In this document: positions 28,927-38,178 of the stretch, piece after piece
How positions within the stretch are numbered: the first letter of the stretch is position 1
Layout: each line of letters starts with the position of its first letter
Assembly (NCBI GenBank): GCA_013791905.1
Contig: VMSX01000017.1
Location: 186,001 to 250,000, forward strand
Direction: 5' to 3'
Length of the DNA: 64,000 nt
From: Rhodocyclaceae bacterium
Lineage (GTDB): Bacteria > Pseudomonadota > Gammaproteobacteria > Burkholderiales > Rhodocyclaceae
Position numbers and translations under genes: made by a program
Notes under the pieces: model-generated
Told to the model about the DNA's origin: nothing
What the model saw: only the letters and a program-made list of their open reading frames with translations
Databases searched by the model: none

Positions 28927-30843
28927 CTATTCGGAAGCGAGGGCATCGAGTGCCTCGTGTACCTCCAGCCAGCGCATTTCAGCGCTTTCGATGTTGGCGG
29001 CCAGCTCGGCCTGGCGCTTGCCGAGCGCCTCGACAAGCGGGCGATCATTTGAGCGGTATGTCTCGGGATCGGCCAGCCGTGTGTCCAGCCCGGCCTTCTC
29101 CGCTTGCCAGGCGGCGAGCTGCTTGTCGAGCTTTTCAGACTCCTTGAGCAGGGGGCGGCGCTGATTCCGTAACTCGGCCAGGGCCGCCTTCTTGCTGGCG
29201 GCGCTGGGAGCGGCGGTGTCCTTGGGCGAAGCGGTTTCCTGAAGGGCAAGCCGGTTCTGTTGGCGTCGCGTCGCCATCCATGCGGTGTAGTCGTCGAGGT
29301 CGCCATCGAAGGGCTCTGCACGGCCATCGGCGACCAGCCAGAGTTCATCGACGGTGGTGCGCAACAAATGCCGGTCGTGGGACACCAGCACCATCGCAGC
29401 TTCGGTCTCCTGCAGGGCAAGCGTCAAGGCTTCGCGCATTTCGAGGTCGAGGTGGTTGGTCGGTTCGTCGAGCAGGAGGAGGTTGGGCCGGGTGCGGATC
29501 ATCAATGCCAGGGCAAGCCGCGCCTTCTCGCCACCAGAAAAGTGCAGGCAGGGGGCATCGGCCATCTGGCCGCGAAAGTCGAAGCCGCCGAGGTAGTCGC
29601 GCAATTCCTGTTCGCGCGTCAGCGGTTCCTGGCGAACCAGATGCCTGAGTGGCGACTCATCCGGGCGCAGCAACTCCATCTGGTGCTGCGCAAAATAGCC
29701 GATTTTAAGGTGACGGCCTTCCAGACGCCGTCCCCATGTACGCAAATGAGGCGCCGACTCTTGGCCGGCCAGAAGTTTAACCAGGGTTGATTTTCCGGCG
29801 CCGTTTCTACCCAGCAGGCCAATGCGGCTGCCGGGTCGCAGGCTAAGGGCGATCTGGTGCAGCAGTGCCGTGTGCCCATAACCGACGCTGACATCATCCA
29901 GCGTCAGCAGCGGGTCGGAAAACCCTTCCGGCTCGCGAAAGCGAAATTCAAAAGGTGTGTCGACATGCGCCGCACTGATCAGCTCCATGCGCGCCAAGGC
30001 TTTCAAGCGGCTCTGGGCCTGACGCGCCTTGGTGGCCTTGGCGCGAAAGCGTTCGACGTAGGCGTGCAAATGGGCGATTTCGCGCTGCTGCTTGTCGTGC
30101 ATGTTCTGCTGCAAGGCCAGTCGTTCGGCCCGCGTGCGTTCGAAAGTCGAGTAATTGCCGGCATACAGCTTCATCTGGCCGGATTCGATATGCAAAATCT
30201 GACCGACCACGGCGTCGAGAAAGTCGCGATCATGCGAAATCATCACCAGCGTGCCAGGGAAACTCTTCAGCCAGCTTTCCAGCCAGAGCACGGCGTCGAG
30301 GTCAAGGTGATTGGTCGGCTCGTCAAGCAGCAACAGATCGGCGCGGGAAACCAGCGCGCGGGCCAGGTTAAGGCGCACCCGCCAGCCACCGGAAAACTCG
30401 GCCACGGCGCGTTGATGGTCGGTTTCGAGAAATCCCAGCCCGGCAAGTATTTCAGCGGCGCGGGCTTTGGCGGCATAACCCTCGATATCTTGCAGGCGCA
30501 TGTGTAACTCGCCAATCCGGTGGCCGTCATGCACTGACTCGGCCTGCGCCAGCTGCAACTCGATGTCGCGCAATTCCGTGTCGCCGTCGAGAACGAATTC
30601 AAGCGCAGGCACCGGCAAGGCCGGTGTATCTTGCGCAACGTGGCCCGTGCGCCAGCCGGGTGGAAATTCCAGATCGCCCGCTTCGGCGTGCAATTCATTG
30701 CGCAACAAGGAGAAAAAAGACGACTTGCCGCAACCGTTGGCCCCGGTCAGGCCGATCTTCCAGCCAGGGTGCAGTTGCAGTGACGCGTCAGTGACCAGCG
30801 GGCGACCGCCGCGGGCGAAAGTGAGTTTTCGGAGGAGAATCAT
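28927..30843 (-). CDS. ABC-F family ATPase (YheS type)
   Basis: This 638-residue soluble protein has two ABC domains and no membrane helices. Walker A motifs are GANGCGKSS and GRNGAGKST; signatures are FSGGWRVRLNLA and FSGGEKARLALA; both Walker B segments read LLLLDEPTNHLD. A charged linker lies between the domains, and a coiled C-terminal extension follows (about 550-638). ABC-F proteins act on the ribosome; YheS is an uncharacterised translation factor. Resistance-type long linkers are absent, so housekeeping use is likely. Confidence 0.9.
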   Translation of the reverse strand: MILLRKLTFARGGRPLVTDASLQLHPGWKIGLTGANGCGKSSFFSLLRNELHAEAGDLEFPPGWRTGHVAQDTPALPVPALEFVLDGDTELRDIELQLAQAESVHDGHRIGELHMRLQDIEGYAAKARAAEILAGLGFLETDHQRAVAEFSGGWRVRLNLARALVSRADLLLLDEPTNHLDLDAVLWLESWLKSFPGTLVMISHDRDFLDAVVGQILHIESGQMKLYAGNYSTFERTRAERLALQQNMHDKQQREIAHLHAYVERFRAKATKARQAQSRLKALARMELISAAHVDTPFEFRFREPEGFSDPLLTLDDVSVGYGHTALLHQIALSLRPGSRIGLLGRNGAGKSTLVKLLAGQESAPHLRTWGRRLEGRHLKIGYFAQHQMELLRPDESPLRHLVRQEPLTREQELRDYLGGFDFRGQMADAPCLHFSGGEKARLALALMIRTRPNLLLLDEPTNHLDLEMREALTLALQETEAAMVLVSHDRHLLRTTVDELWLVADGRAEPFDGDLDDYTAWMATRRQQNRLALQETASPKDTAAPSAASKKAALAELRNQRRPLLKESEKLDKQLAAWQAEKAGLDTRLADPETYRSNDRPLVEALGKRQAELAANIESAEMRWLEVHEALDALASE

Positions 30844-30981
30844 GGATGCGCGGGATGGGCAAGTTGCGGCATTCTATTGGGTAGCCAGGGAGCGTGGGTG
30901 CGGGCGCCCGCGGCTACCATGCATCACGTCGTCATCCCGGACGGCGGAACGACAATCCGGGTGACGCATCAGGAGGCAGGC

Positions 30982-31446
30982 ATGAAGTACATGAGCAGGT
31001 TGGCAATCCTCACGGCCCTGGCTGCGTTAGTGCCAGCCCAGGCAGAAGAAACAGCCGACGCGGAGGAGCTGGCGGGCCTGCGCCTGCAGGCCAGGAGTTT
31101 GGAGCAAAAAGCACAAACCATGCGCGCCGCAGCCGAGCAACAGCATGCCAGTACCGAGCGCGCCTGCATGGTTAAGTTTCTCGTGGCGGCTTGCCTTGAG
31201 GACGCAACAAAGACAAAAAGGAATGCGCTGCGCGAGGCAAAGCGCGTCGAGCAGGAGGCGCGCGGCATCGAACGCCAGATCAAGGCACGCGAACGCGAAA
31301 TGAAGCAAGCGCGCAGACTGGAAGAGGCACCGGAACGCGATGCCGAAGCGGCCCGCCGCGCCGCTAAAAGTCGTGGCGATTATGCGGAAGCGCTGCAGCG
31401 GGTGGAACGGAAACAGGCCGAGTCAGCGCGGCGGGACAGTAAATAG
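30982..31446 (+). CDS. Secreted coiled-coil protein of unknown function
   Basis: The 154 residues begin with a signal peptide (MKYMSRLAILTALAALVPAQA) and continue as a highly charged, Arg/Glu/Ala-rich coiled coil with two cysteines (RACMVKFLVAACLED). I recognise no named family, though short periplasmic coiled-coil proteins of this sort are common in betaproteobacteria. AGGAGGCAGGC precedes the ATG. It is convergent with the first HDOD gene. Confidence 0.8.
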   Translation: MKYMSRLAILTALAALVPAQAEETADAEELAGLRLQARSLEQKAQTMRAAAEQQHASTERACMVKFLVAACLEDATKTKRNALREAKRVEQEARGIERQIKAREREMKQARRLEEAPERDAEAARRAAKSRGDYAEALQRVERKQAESARRDSK

Positions 31447-31463
31447 CCAGGCGGGTCAGGCCG

Positions 31464-32705
31464 TCATTTCGGCGCGGAGAGAAAGCTCTGCCAGCGCTGC
31501 CACTCTTCGCGGCACGCCTCCGGTACGGGGACGGTGGTCGGTATCGCCACACAGTCGAATGGCGCCAGTCCCTGCGCAGCGCGCAGGGCACGCGCCAGTG
31601 CGTCGTACCACTGGCGATCAATGGCACTATCTCCGGCGATGGTGGCGCGCACCACTTCGGGAAAGGCGAAACGCTGCAGATAGCGATCGGATACCCGGTA
31701 GATCTCGCTGGGAAAGATTTCGCGTTGCGCACGCGCCTTGGTGATCGGATCGGCACCCTGACAACGGGCAAGATAGCGTGTCATCAAGTCAGGGAATGTT
31801 TCGGCCACCACCAGCCAGCCGATCCCGGACATCAGCCCGGTGGAAAATGCATCGTCCGCCAGTTGCTCGGAAATCTTGTGTTCGGGCAGGAGCGCGCGCA
31901 TCGCCGCGCCGGTCGCAATGGCGTTCAACCAGTAGCCCCGATAGTTGAAACCAGGACAGGCCCCTTTTTGGTAACGGGCCATCATCTCGGCGACGAAGAC
32001 GATGCGCCGCACAAAACTGGTGCCCAGGCGGGTTACTGCCTGCGGCACCGAAGCGGTCAGGCCGCATGCGGCGAAGCGCGCGGCGTTGGCCGAGTTGATC
32101 AGGGACGCGGAAGTGGCCGGATCGGTCTGAATCGCATTGGCGATTGCCCGCAGATCGCCATTCTCCGCAGCAGCTTCGACCTTGCGGAAGATCATGCCCG
32201 GAGTGGGCAATTTGCCATGCGCGCTGACTGCATCGAGAAATGTGCGGGCCGAAAGCGATGACTCTTCCTGGCTGGGCTTCTCGATTATTGTCGAGAGCAG
32301 TTCGATGGCTGCTTCGCCGCCAGCGCCGACATCCCGGAAAAAGGCTTCAGTGCTGCTGCCACTGGGAAAACGGCGGAATTGCACCATCGGCGCCGTACCA
32401 CCGGAGCCGACTGTCGACCAGTCCGGCAGCACTTCGCTATAGCGCCCATCGTTGTCGATGACCGCCCAGCAAATGCCGGTAGCCGCGATGCCCATCTTTT
32501 TATAGAGCCAGCCAATGGTGGCAGACGCAAGCTCAGCAATCGGCCGTCCAGGCTCGTGGCGTGGATCGCAACTCATGACGACCACCGGCAGCCACTCCGC
32601 TGCAGACGGCACGACCGCCGCCAAAACACCGTGGCCTGGCGTAGCGGTGCCATCCGGCAGAACCGCGAGCTCAAAAATTTGCGGGGTCATTGTGGTATTT
32701 GTCAT
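31464..32705 (-). CDS. HDOD-domain protein, paralogue A
   Basis: The 413 residues have an N-terminal domain of about 150 residues that I do not recognise (FELAVLPDGTATPGHGVLA, then MSCDPRHEPGRPIAELA, ATGICWAVIDNDGRY). An HDOD domain follows at about 155-350 (KLPTPGMIFRKVEAA, IQTDPATSASLINSANAA, AVTRLGTSFVRRIVF). HDOD proteins are signalling scaffolds, often tied to c-di-GMP. Its neighbour at 32806 is a close paralogue on the same strand, 100 bases away. A family A repeat is read as VGSGGTA in the linker of the N-terminal domain. The ATG at 32705 was chosen; 32690 is possible. Confidence 0.85.
   Translation of the reverse strand: MTNTTMTPQIFELAVLPDGTATPGHGVLAAVVPSAAEWLPVVVMSCDPRHEPGRPIAELASATIGWLYKKMGIAATGICWAVIDNDGRYSEVLPDWSTVGSGGTAPMVQFRRFPSGSSTEAFFRDVGAGGEAAIELLSTIIEKPSQEESSLSARTFLDAVSAHGKLPTPGMIFRKVEAAAENGDLRAIANAIQTDPATSASLINSANAARFAACGLTASVPQAVTRLGTSFVRRIVFVAEMMARYQKGACPGFNYRGYWLNAIATGAAMRALLPEHKISEQLADDAFSTGLMSGIGWLVVAETFPDLMTRYLARCQGADPITKARAQREIFPSEIYRVSDRYLQRFAFPEVVRATIAGDSAIDRQWYDALARALRAAQGLAPFDCVAIPTTVPVPEACREEWQRWQSFLSAPK
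32391..32412 (-). repeat. Family A short repeat inside HDOD paralogue A
   Basis: In the gene's sense it reads AGTCGGCTCCGGTGGTACGG plus CG, encoding V-G-S-G-G-T-A. The intergenic copy at 6437-6460 has the same GGTGGTACGGCG ending. Confidence 0.6.
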
Positions 32706-32805
32706 GTCGGCCTGAGATTGTATCTCAGAGGAATGACAGCGTGCATCTATAAGGCATAGGTGGGCTGCTGCCCGGAACCGCTGCCGCACGGCACGCAAGG
32801 AACGG

Positions 32806-34062
32806 CTAATTTCCTGCGGCGAGAAAGCTCTGCCAACGCTGCCACTCTTCGCGGCACGCATCGGGAACGGGAATGGTAGTCGGGATGGCTAGACAATTGA
32901 AGGGGGATATCCCCTGGGAGACGCGCATGGCGCGCGCGAGTATGTCAAACCATTTGCGGTCAACATCACTGCGACCGGCGACGGTGGCCTGAATTGCATC
33001 GGGAAATTCGAAACGCTGCAGGTAGCGCTCGGACACCTTGCAAATCTCGCACGGAAAAATTTCACGTTGGGCACGCGCTTTGGTAATCGGGTCGGCGTCC
33101 TTACAGCGTTCGAGATAGCGTGCCATCAGCGCGGGGTGGGTCTCGGCCACCACCAGCCAGCCAATGCCGGACAGCAGGCCGGTGGTGAAGGCATCATCGG
33201 CCAGTCGCGCAGGAATTTCATAGTCATCGAGCAGCGCGCGCATCGCCGCGCCGGTCGCGATGGCGTTAAGCCAGTAGCCGCGATAGTCGAAGCTGGCGCA
33301 CGCGCCCTTTTGATAGCGCGCCATCATCTCTGCGATGAAGACAACACGGCGCACGAAGCTGGTACCCAAGCGGGTGACCGCCTGCGGCACCGAGGCGGTC
33401 TTGCCGGCGTTGGCAAAGCGCGCCGCATTCGCGGAATTGATGAGCGAGGCTGAAATCACCGGATCAGGCTGGATGGCGTTGGCCACCTGACGCGCATCGC
33501 CTTCCTCTGCGGCAGTGGCGACCTTGCGGAAGATCATGCCTGGCGCCGGCAGGCTGCCATGTGCTTCGACCGCATCGAGAAATTCGCGCATCGAAGGGGT
33601 CGTTTCGTCCTGACTCGGCTGCTCGATGACCGCCGACAGCAGCTCAATAGCCGCCTCACCCGCAGCGCCGATATCGCGATAAAAGGCATCAATGCTGATG
33701 CCGCTGGCGAAGCGCTTGAATTCCACTACCGGCACCGCCGCTGCTCCGCCAGTCCCACGGGAATCTCCTGCGGTCACGCCGACGGTTGTGAAGTCCGGCA
33801 CGGCCTGATTGAAACGACCGTAATTATCAATTACCACCCAGCAGACGTCGCCAGCAACAGTGCCCAGTTGCGCAACGATCCAGCCGATGGCCGCAGCAGC
33901 GAGTTCGCTGATCGGCCGGCCGGGATCATGGCGCGGGTCGCAGCCCATCAAGACCACCGGCGGCGGATTCTCTGCGGCCGGTACAAATACGGCCAGCACG
34001 CCGTAGCCCGATGCAGCCGAGCCATCCGGGCAGATTTCCAGTTCAAAGATGCGCGGATCCAT
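32806..34062 (-). CDS. HDOD-domain protein, paralogue B
   Basis: This 418-residue protein is collinear with paralogue A: FELEICPDGSAASGYGVLA, MGCDPRHDPGRPISELA, CWVVIDNYGRF, then the HDOD domain (SLPAPGMIFRKVATAA, IQPDPVISASLINSANAA). The C-termini are almost the same (VPDACREEWQRWQSFL). It is a tandem duplicate. At the point where A has VGSGGTA, B has VGVTAGDSRGTGGAAA, the translation of the long repeat form. It is divergent from gshA across a 133-base gap. Confidence 0.85.
   Translation of the reverse strand: MDPRIFELEICPDGSAASGYGVLAVFVPAAENPPPVVLMGCDPRHDPGRPISELAAAAIGWIVAQLGTVAGDVCWVVIDNYGRFNQAVPDFTTVGVTAGDSRGTGGAAAVPVVEFKRFASGISIDAFYRDIGAAGEAAIELLSAVIEQPSQDETTPSMREFLDAVEAHGSLPAPGMIFRKVATAAEEGDARQVANAIQPDPVISASLINSANAARFANAGKTASVPQAVTRLGTSFVRRVVFIAEMMARYQKGACASFDYRGYWLNAIATGAAMRALLDDYEIPARLADDAFTTGLLSGIGWLVVAETHPALMARYLERCKDADPITKARAQREIFPCEICKVSERYLQRFEFPDAIQATVAGRSDVDRKWFDILARAMRVSQGISPFNCLAIPTTIPVPDACREEWQRWQSFLAAGN
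33746..33784 (-). repeat. Family A long repeat inside HDOD paralogue B
   Basis: The sense strand reads GTCGGCGTGACCGCAGGAGA then TTCCCGTGGGACTGGCGG, matching the intergenic long copies at 16658 and 24392. The encoded V-G-V-T-A-G-D-S-R-G-T-G-G aligns with the short repeat's peptide in paralogue A. Confidence 0.72.
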
Positions 34063-34195
34063 CGTGTCAACCGTACAGGGAAAGCTGGTGATTCTAGCCG
34101 ACCGCCAGACTCCCAACTTCTGCAGTGCAGGGCAAGGGGCGTGGTGTAAGATCGAAAAAAGTCCTCAAACTCAGGCCTAGCCCGGAAAGCTCATC

Positions 34196-35497
34196 ATGGT
34201 TCCCCATCTCACCACCGCCCTCTCCGGGCCGCTGCTGGCGCTGGAAAAACGCTTCCTGGATGCCGAGACCACCATCGAGCACTGGTTGCGTGGCCAGTGG
34301 CTGGAACATTCGCCGCCATTTTATTGTTCGGTGGACCTGCGCAACAGCGGCTACAAGCTGGCTCCAGTCGATACCAACCTGTTCCCCGGCGGCTTCAACA
34401 ACCTCAACCCGGCCTTTTTGCCGTTGTGCGTGCAGGCGGCGATGGTAGCCGTCGAAAAAGTCTGCCCCGAAGCAAAGAATCTCCTGATCATTCCGGAGAA
34501 CCACACGCGCAACCAGTTTTATCTGGCCAATGTGGCCAAGCTCGCCACGCTGTTGCGTCATACCGGCCTGAATGTGCGCATCGGCTCGCTGTTGCCCGAG
34601 ATTACTGTGCCGACGACGCTCGACCTGCCCGACGGGCAGACGCTGACCTTGGAGCCGCTGCTGCGTTTCGGCACGGCCGGGACGGACGGCAAGGGGCGCC
34701 GGCTGGGTCTGGCCGAATTCGATCCCTGCGCTGTGTTGCTCAACAATGACCTGTCTGCCGGTGTGCCGCCCATCCTGAGCAACCTGCACGAGCAGTTCGT
34801 CATCCCGCCGCTGGTCGCCGGCTGGCATGTGCGCCGCAAATCGCAGCATTTCGCCGCCTATCAACAGGTGGCCAAGGCGTTTGCTGACCTGCTCGGGCTC
34901 GATCAGTGGTTGCTCAACCCGGATTTCGAAGTCTGTGGCGCGATCAATTTCCAGGAGCGCGCCGGCGAGGAGTGTCTGGCAGCCAATGTCGATACGCTGC
35001 TGTATCGCATCCGCGCCAAGTACAAGGAATATGGAATAACCGACAAACCCTTCGTCATCGTCAAGGCGGATGCCGGCACCTATGGCATGGGCATCATGAC
35101 GGTGCGCGATGCCAGCGAAGTGAAGGGGCTCAACCGCAAGCAGCGCAACAAGATGGCGGTCGGCAAGGAAGGCCTGCAGGTCCATGAGGTCATCATCCAG
35201 GAAGGCGTGCCGACCTGCGAGCGAGTCGATGAGGCCGTTGCCGAGCCGGTGGTCTACATGATCGATCATTATGTGGTCGGCGGCTTCTATCGCTTGAATG
35301 CAAAGCGGGGCATCGATGAAAACCTCAACGCCCCGGGCATGCAATTCAAGCCGCTGGCCTTCGAAACCGGGTGCACGCTGCCCGACAACACGCAGGCACC
35401 CGATGCGCCGCCGAACCGCTTTTACGCTTATGGCGTGGTGGCGCGCTTGGCCTTGCTGGCGGCAGCCAAGGAGCTCGAGCAGAGCGCGGCAGCATGA
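34196..35497 (+). CDS. gshA: Glutamate-cysteine ligase, ferrooxidans type
   Basis: This 433-residue enzyme makes gamma-glutamylcysteine, the first step of glutathione synthesis. It belongs to the distinct class named after Acidithiobacillus ferrooxidans (TIGR02049), marked by PPFYCSVDLRNSGYKLAPVD, NLFPGGFNNLNP and KADAGTYGMGIM. It is not similar to E. coli GshA. The next gene gshB overlaps by ATGA, confirming the pathway. Confidence 0.95.
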   Translation: MVPHLTTALSGPLLALEKRFLDAETTIEHWLRGQWLEHSPPFYCSVDLRNSGYKLAPVDTNLFPGGFNNLNPAFLPLCVQAAMVAVEKVCPEAKNLLIIPENHTRNQFYLANVAKLATLLRHTGLNVRIGSLLPEITVPTTLDLPDGQTLTLEPLLRFGTAGTDGKGRRLGLAEFDPCAVLLNNDLSAGVPPILSNLHEQFVIPPLVAGWHVRRKSQHFAAYQQVAKAFADLLGLDQWLLNPDFEVCGAINFQERAGEECLAANVDTLLYRIRAKYKEYGITDKPFVIVKADAGTYGMGIMTVRDASEVKGLNRKQRNKMAVGKEGLQVHEVIIQEGVPTCERVDEAVAEPVVYMIDHYVVGGFYRLNAKRGIDENLNAPGMQFKPLAFETGCTLPDNTQAPDAPPNRFYAYGVVARLALLAAAKELEQSAAA

Positions 35498-36438
35498 AGC
35501 TGGCCTTCATCGTCGACCCGCTGGTCGCGCTCAAGGCCTACAAGGATTCCAGCGTCGCCATGATGCGCGCGGCCGCCGGGCGTGGTCATGAAATCTGGAC
35601 CATCCAGCGGGCAAGTCTGTGCTGCCGGGATGGCCGGGTGGCGGCTGACTGCCTGCGCATCGAGCCGCAAGCCGACGTGACAAACTGGTTCACGGCCGGG
35701 GCAATGGAGAAGCTGCCGCTGACGGCGTTTGACGCCGTGCTGATGCGGCAGGACCCGCCTTTCGATGCCGAGTACGTCGCCGCCACCTGGCTGCTGGAGC
35801 AGGCCGAGCGGCAGGGCGCACGCGTTTTCAACCGGCCACAGGCTATCCGTGATCATTCCGAGAAAGTCGCGATCGCCGAGTTTCCCCAATTCACGCCGCC
35901 GACCCTGATCGCGCGGCAGATGGCGGATGTGCAGGCCTTCATTGAGGCGCACGGCGATACGGTGCTGAAGCCGCTCGACGGCATGGGTGGCGCCGGGGTG
36001 TTCAGGGTGCGTCACGACGATCCGAACCGCAACGTCATCGTCGAAACCTTGACGGCACATGGCCAGCGCACCATGATGGCGCAGCGCTATCTGCCGGCCA
36101 TTGTCGATGGCGACAAACGCATTCTGCTGATCGCCGGGGAGCCGGTGCCGTGGGTGCTGGCGCGCATCCCGCAGGCGGGCGACATGCGCGGCAATCTAGC
36201 GACTGGCGCCAGGGGCGAGGCCCGGTCTTTGACGCCCCGTGACCGCGAAATCGCCGTCGCGCTGGCGCCGACTTTGTGGGCGCGCGGCATTTTGCTTGCC
36301 GGCCTCGACGTGATTGGCGACTGCCTCACCGAGATCAATGTCACCAGTCCGACCTGTTTTGTCGAGATCGCCCAGCAGACCGGCTTCGATGTGGCTGGCC
36401 GTTTTGTCGACGCGCTGGAGGTTGCTTGCGCCGTTTGA
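35494..36438 (+). CDS. gshB: Glutathione synthetase
   Basis: This 314-residue ATP-grasp enzyme adds glycine to gamma-glutamylcysteine. It begins MKLAFIVDPLVALKAYKDSS and has the ATP-grasp glycine loop KPLDGMGGAGVFRV and INVTSPTCFVEI at the end. It overlaps gshA by four bases and apbE by up to 13 bases, forming a tight operon. Confidence 0.97.
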   Translation: MKLAFIVDPLVALKAYKDSSVAMMRAAAGRGHEIWTIQRASLCCRDGRVAADCLRIEPQADVTNWFTAGAMEKLPLTAFDAVLMRQDPPFDAEYVAATWLLEQAERQGARVFNRPQAIRDHSEKVAIAEFPQFTPPTLIARQMADVQAFIEAHGDTVLKPLDGMGGAGVFRVRHDDPNRNVIVETLTAHGQRTMMAQRYLPAIVDGDKRILLIAGEPVPWVLARIPQAGDMRGNLATGARGEARSLTPRDREIAVALAPTLWARGILLAGLDVIGDCLTEINVTSPTCFVEIAQQTGFDVAGRFVDALEVACAV

Positions 36439-37463
36439 TAGCTTTCCTGTTGGCACTGCTCCTTGCTGCTTGCGGACAGCCGACTCCGACAGCACAAGAG
36501 TCCTATGTTTTCGGCACGCGTGTCGAGGTGCTGGTCTGGGGTGCGCGTGGCGTGGCGGCGCAGACTGCTGGCGATGAAGTACTGCGCGAATTCGACCGGC
36601 TGCATCGCACCTATCACGCCTGGCAAGCTTCCGAACTTACTGCCCTCAACGCGGCCATTGCCGCCGGACGGCCGCATGAGGTATCGGCCGAACTTGCCGA
36701 TCTGATCGTTACCGCGCAGGCGCTGACCGTGCAGAGCGAGCACCTGTTCGATCCCGGTATCGGCCGACTGGTCGCCCTATGGGGTTTCCACAGCGATGAG
36801 TTCAAGCCGGCGCTGCCCGCTGCCGCTGCCTTGGCAGCCCTCGTCGCAGCAAAACCCTCGATTACCGACCTCACTGTCAAGGATCGCATCGTCACCTCGA
36901 AAAATCCGGCCGTGGCGCTCGATTTCGGCGGCTATCTGAAGGGCGTGGCACTCGACCGGGCAGCGGCGATTCTCAAGACCCGCGGCATCCAGAATGCGCT
37001 GGTCAATATCGGCGGCAATGTGCTGGCGCTGGGCAAGAAGGGCGACAAGCCCTGGCGCGTCGGCATCCAGCACCCGCGTACCGCGCAATCCGGTGGCACC
37101 CCGCTGGCGACGCTGGAACTTCATGACGGTGAAGCCATCGGCACCTCGGGCGACTACCAGCGTTATTTCGAGCTGGATGGCCGCCGTTACAGTCACCTGA
37201 TCGACCCGCGCACGGGCATGCCGGTGGTCGGTACGCAGGCACTGACGGTTTTGATCCCGGCAGCGAAAGATGCCGGTCTGCGCTCCGATGTGTTGTCGAA
37301 GCCGCTGTTTGTGGCGGGAGCGGACTGGCTGGCGCTGGCGCGAAAAACTGGTGCAGGCCAAGCCTTGCGCGTCGATGGGGAGGGCCGGGTCGCCGTCACT
37401 GCTGCCCTGCGGCAGCGGCTGACCTTCGAACCGGCGAATCTCGACGTGAGCGTCGTGCCATAA
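36426..37463 (+). CDS. apbE: FAD:protein FMN transferase, lipoprotein
   Basis: This roughly 345-residue periplasmic lipoprotein attaches FMN to Thr/Ser of targets such as NqrB, NqrC or RnfG. A signal with lipobox LLAAC lies at residues 13-17. Family motifs are FDPGIGRLVALWGF, ALDFGGYLKGVALDRA, NIGGNVLALG, GTSGDYQRYF and SHLIDPRTG. No ATG fits; TTG at 36426, or at 36435, is the start, overlapping gshB. No target gene is in the window. Confidence 0.9.
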   Translation: MRRLIAFLLALLLAACGQPTPTAQESYVFGTRVEVLVWGARGVAAQTAGDEVLREFDRLHRTYHAWQASELTALNAAIAAGRPHEVSAELADLIVTAQALTVQSEHLFDPGIGRLVALWGFHSDEFKPALPAAAALAALVAAKPSITDLTVKDRIVTSKNPAVALDFGGYLKGVALDRAAAILKTRGIQNALVNIGGNVLALGKKGDKPWRVGIQHPRTAQSGGTPLATLELHDGEAIGTSGDYQRYFELDGRRYSHLIDPRTGMPVVGTQALTVLIPAAKDAGLRSDVLSKPLFVAGADWLALARKTGAGQALRVDGEGRVAVTAALRQRLTFEPANLDVSVVP

Positions 37464-37473
37464 TTCCAAGATA

Positions 37474-37863
37474 ATGATCGGCATCCTCCTCATTACCCAC
37501 GGCACCCTCGGTGAAGCGCTGATTCAGTGCACCTGCCATGTCATGAACAAACGTCCGGCGCAGTTGCTGCATCTGGGCGTTGCCCCCGAGGACGATCCCA
37601 CCGACCTGTTGCCGCTCGCGCAGCAAATGATCAAGACGGTCGATAGTGGCGAAGGCGTGCTGCTGCTGACCGACATCTATGGCGCATCTCCGTCGAACCT
37701 TGCCGCCAAGCTGCTGGCCGCCGGCTGCATTGAAGGTCTCGCTGGCGTGAACCTGCCGATGCTGCTGCGGGCCGTCAATAACCGCGACAAGGGCATGGCT
37801 ACTTTATTGACCCGGGCGACCGGTGGTGGCCGCGATGGCGTGCTCAACATGCTCAAACATTGA
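37474..37863 (+). CDS. PTS mannose-type EIIA domain protein
   Basis: This 129-residue phosphocarrier begins MIGILLITHGTLGEALI with His9 as the phosphorylation site. LLLTDIYGASPSNLAAKL is typical of the EIIA(Man) family. No EIIB, EIIC or EIID is near it. In betaproteobacteria this stand-alone EIIA with HPr and EI forms a regulatory PTS instead of a sugar importer. It ends where the HPr frame begins. Confidence 0.92.
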   Translation: MIGILLITHGTLGEALIQCTCHVMNKRPAQLLHLGVAPEDDPTDLLPLAQQMIKTVDSGEGVLLLTDIYGASPSNLAAKLLAAGCIEGLAGVNLPMLLRAVNNRDKGMATLLTRATGGGRDGVLNMLKH

Positions 37864-37880
37864 CTTATTCACTGACCCAC

Positions 37881-38150
37881 ATGCCCCGCGCCGACACGAA
37901 AATCATGAACAAGCTGGGTCTCCATGCCCGCGCCTCTGCCAAGCTGACCGAACTGGCCGGCAACTTTCCTTGCGAAGTCTGGATGGAAAAAAATGGCCGC
38001 CGCATCAACGCCAAGAGCATCATGGGGGTGATGATGCTGGCTGCCGGCAAGGGTAGCAGCGTGGTGGTGGATACCACCGGCGAGCAGGCCGACGCAGCGC
38101 TTGAGGCCATCCTGGCCCTGATCGCCGATCGTTTCGGAGAGGATGAATGA
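37881..38150 (+). CDS. ptsH: Phosphocarrier protein HPr
   Basis: This 89-residue protein has active His15 in NKLGLHARAS and Ser46 in NAKSIMGVM, the site for HPr kinase in bacteria that have it. ATG 37881 gives the standard length and register; a TTG at 37860 would add seven residues. It lies between the EIIA gene and ptsI and overlaps the upstream extension of ptsI. Confidence 0.94.
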   Translation: MPRADTKIMNKLGLHARASAKLTELAGNFPCEVWMEKNGRRINAKSIMGVMMLAAGKGSSVVVDTTGEQADAALEAILALIADRFGEDE

Positions 38151-38178
38151 TCGCGACCACCAACTTCCCGGCCAAGCC

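Noticed and set aside
32318-32336. A further family A-like copy (GCCGCCAGCGCCGAC) in HDOD paralogue A
   Set aside because: It encodes the conserved DVGAGGEAA that paralogue B has as DIGAAGEAA with different bases, so protein conservation explains it.
34063-34195. A confident promoter pair between HDOD paralogue B and gshA
   Set aside because: A TAAGAT-like box is visible but no matching -35 could be placed with certainty.
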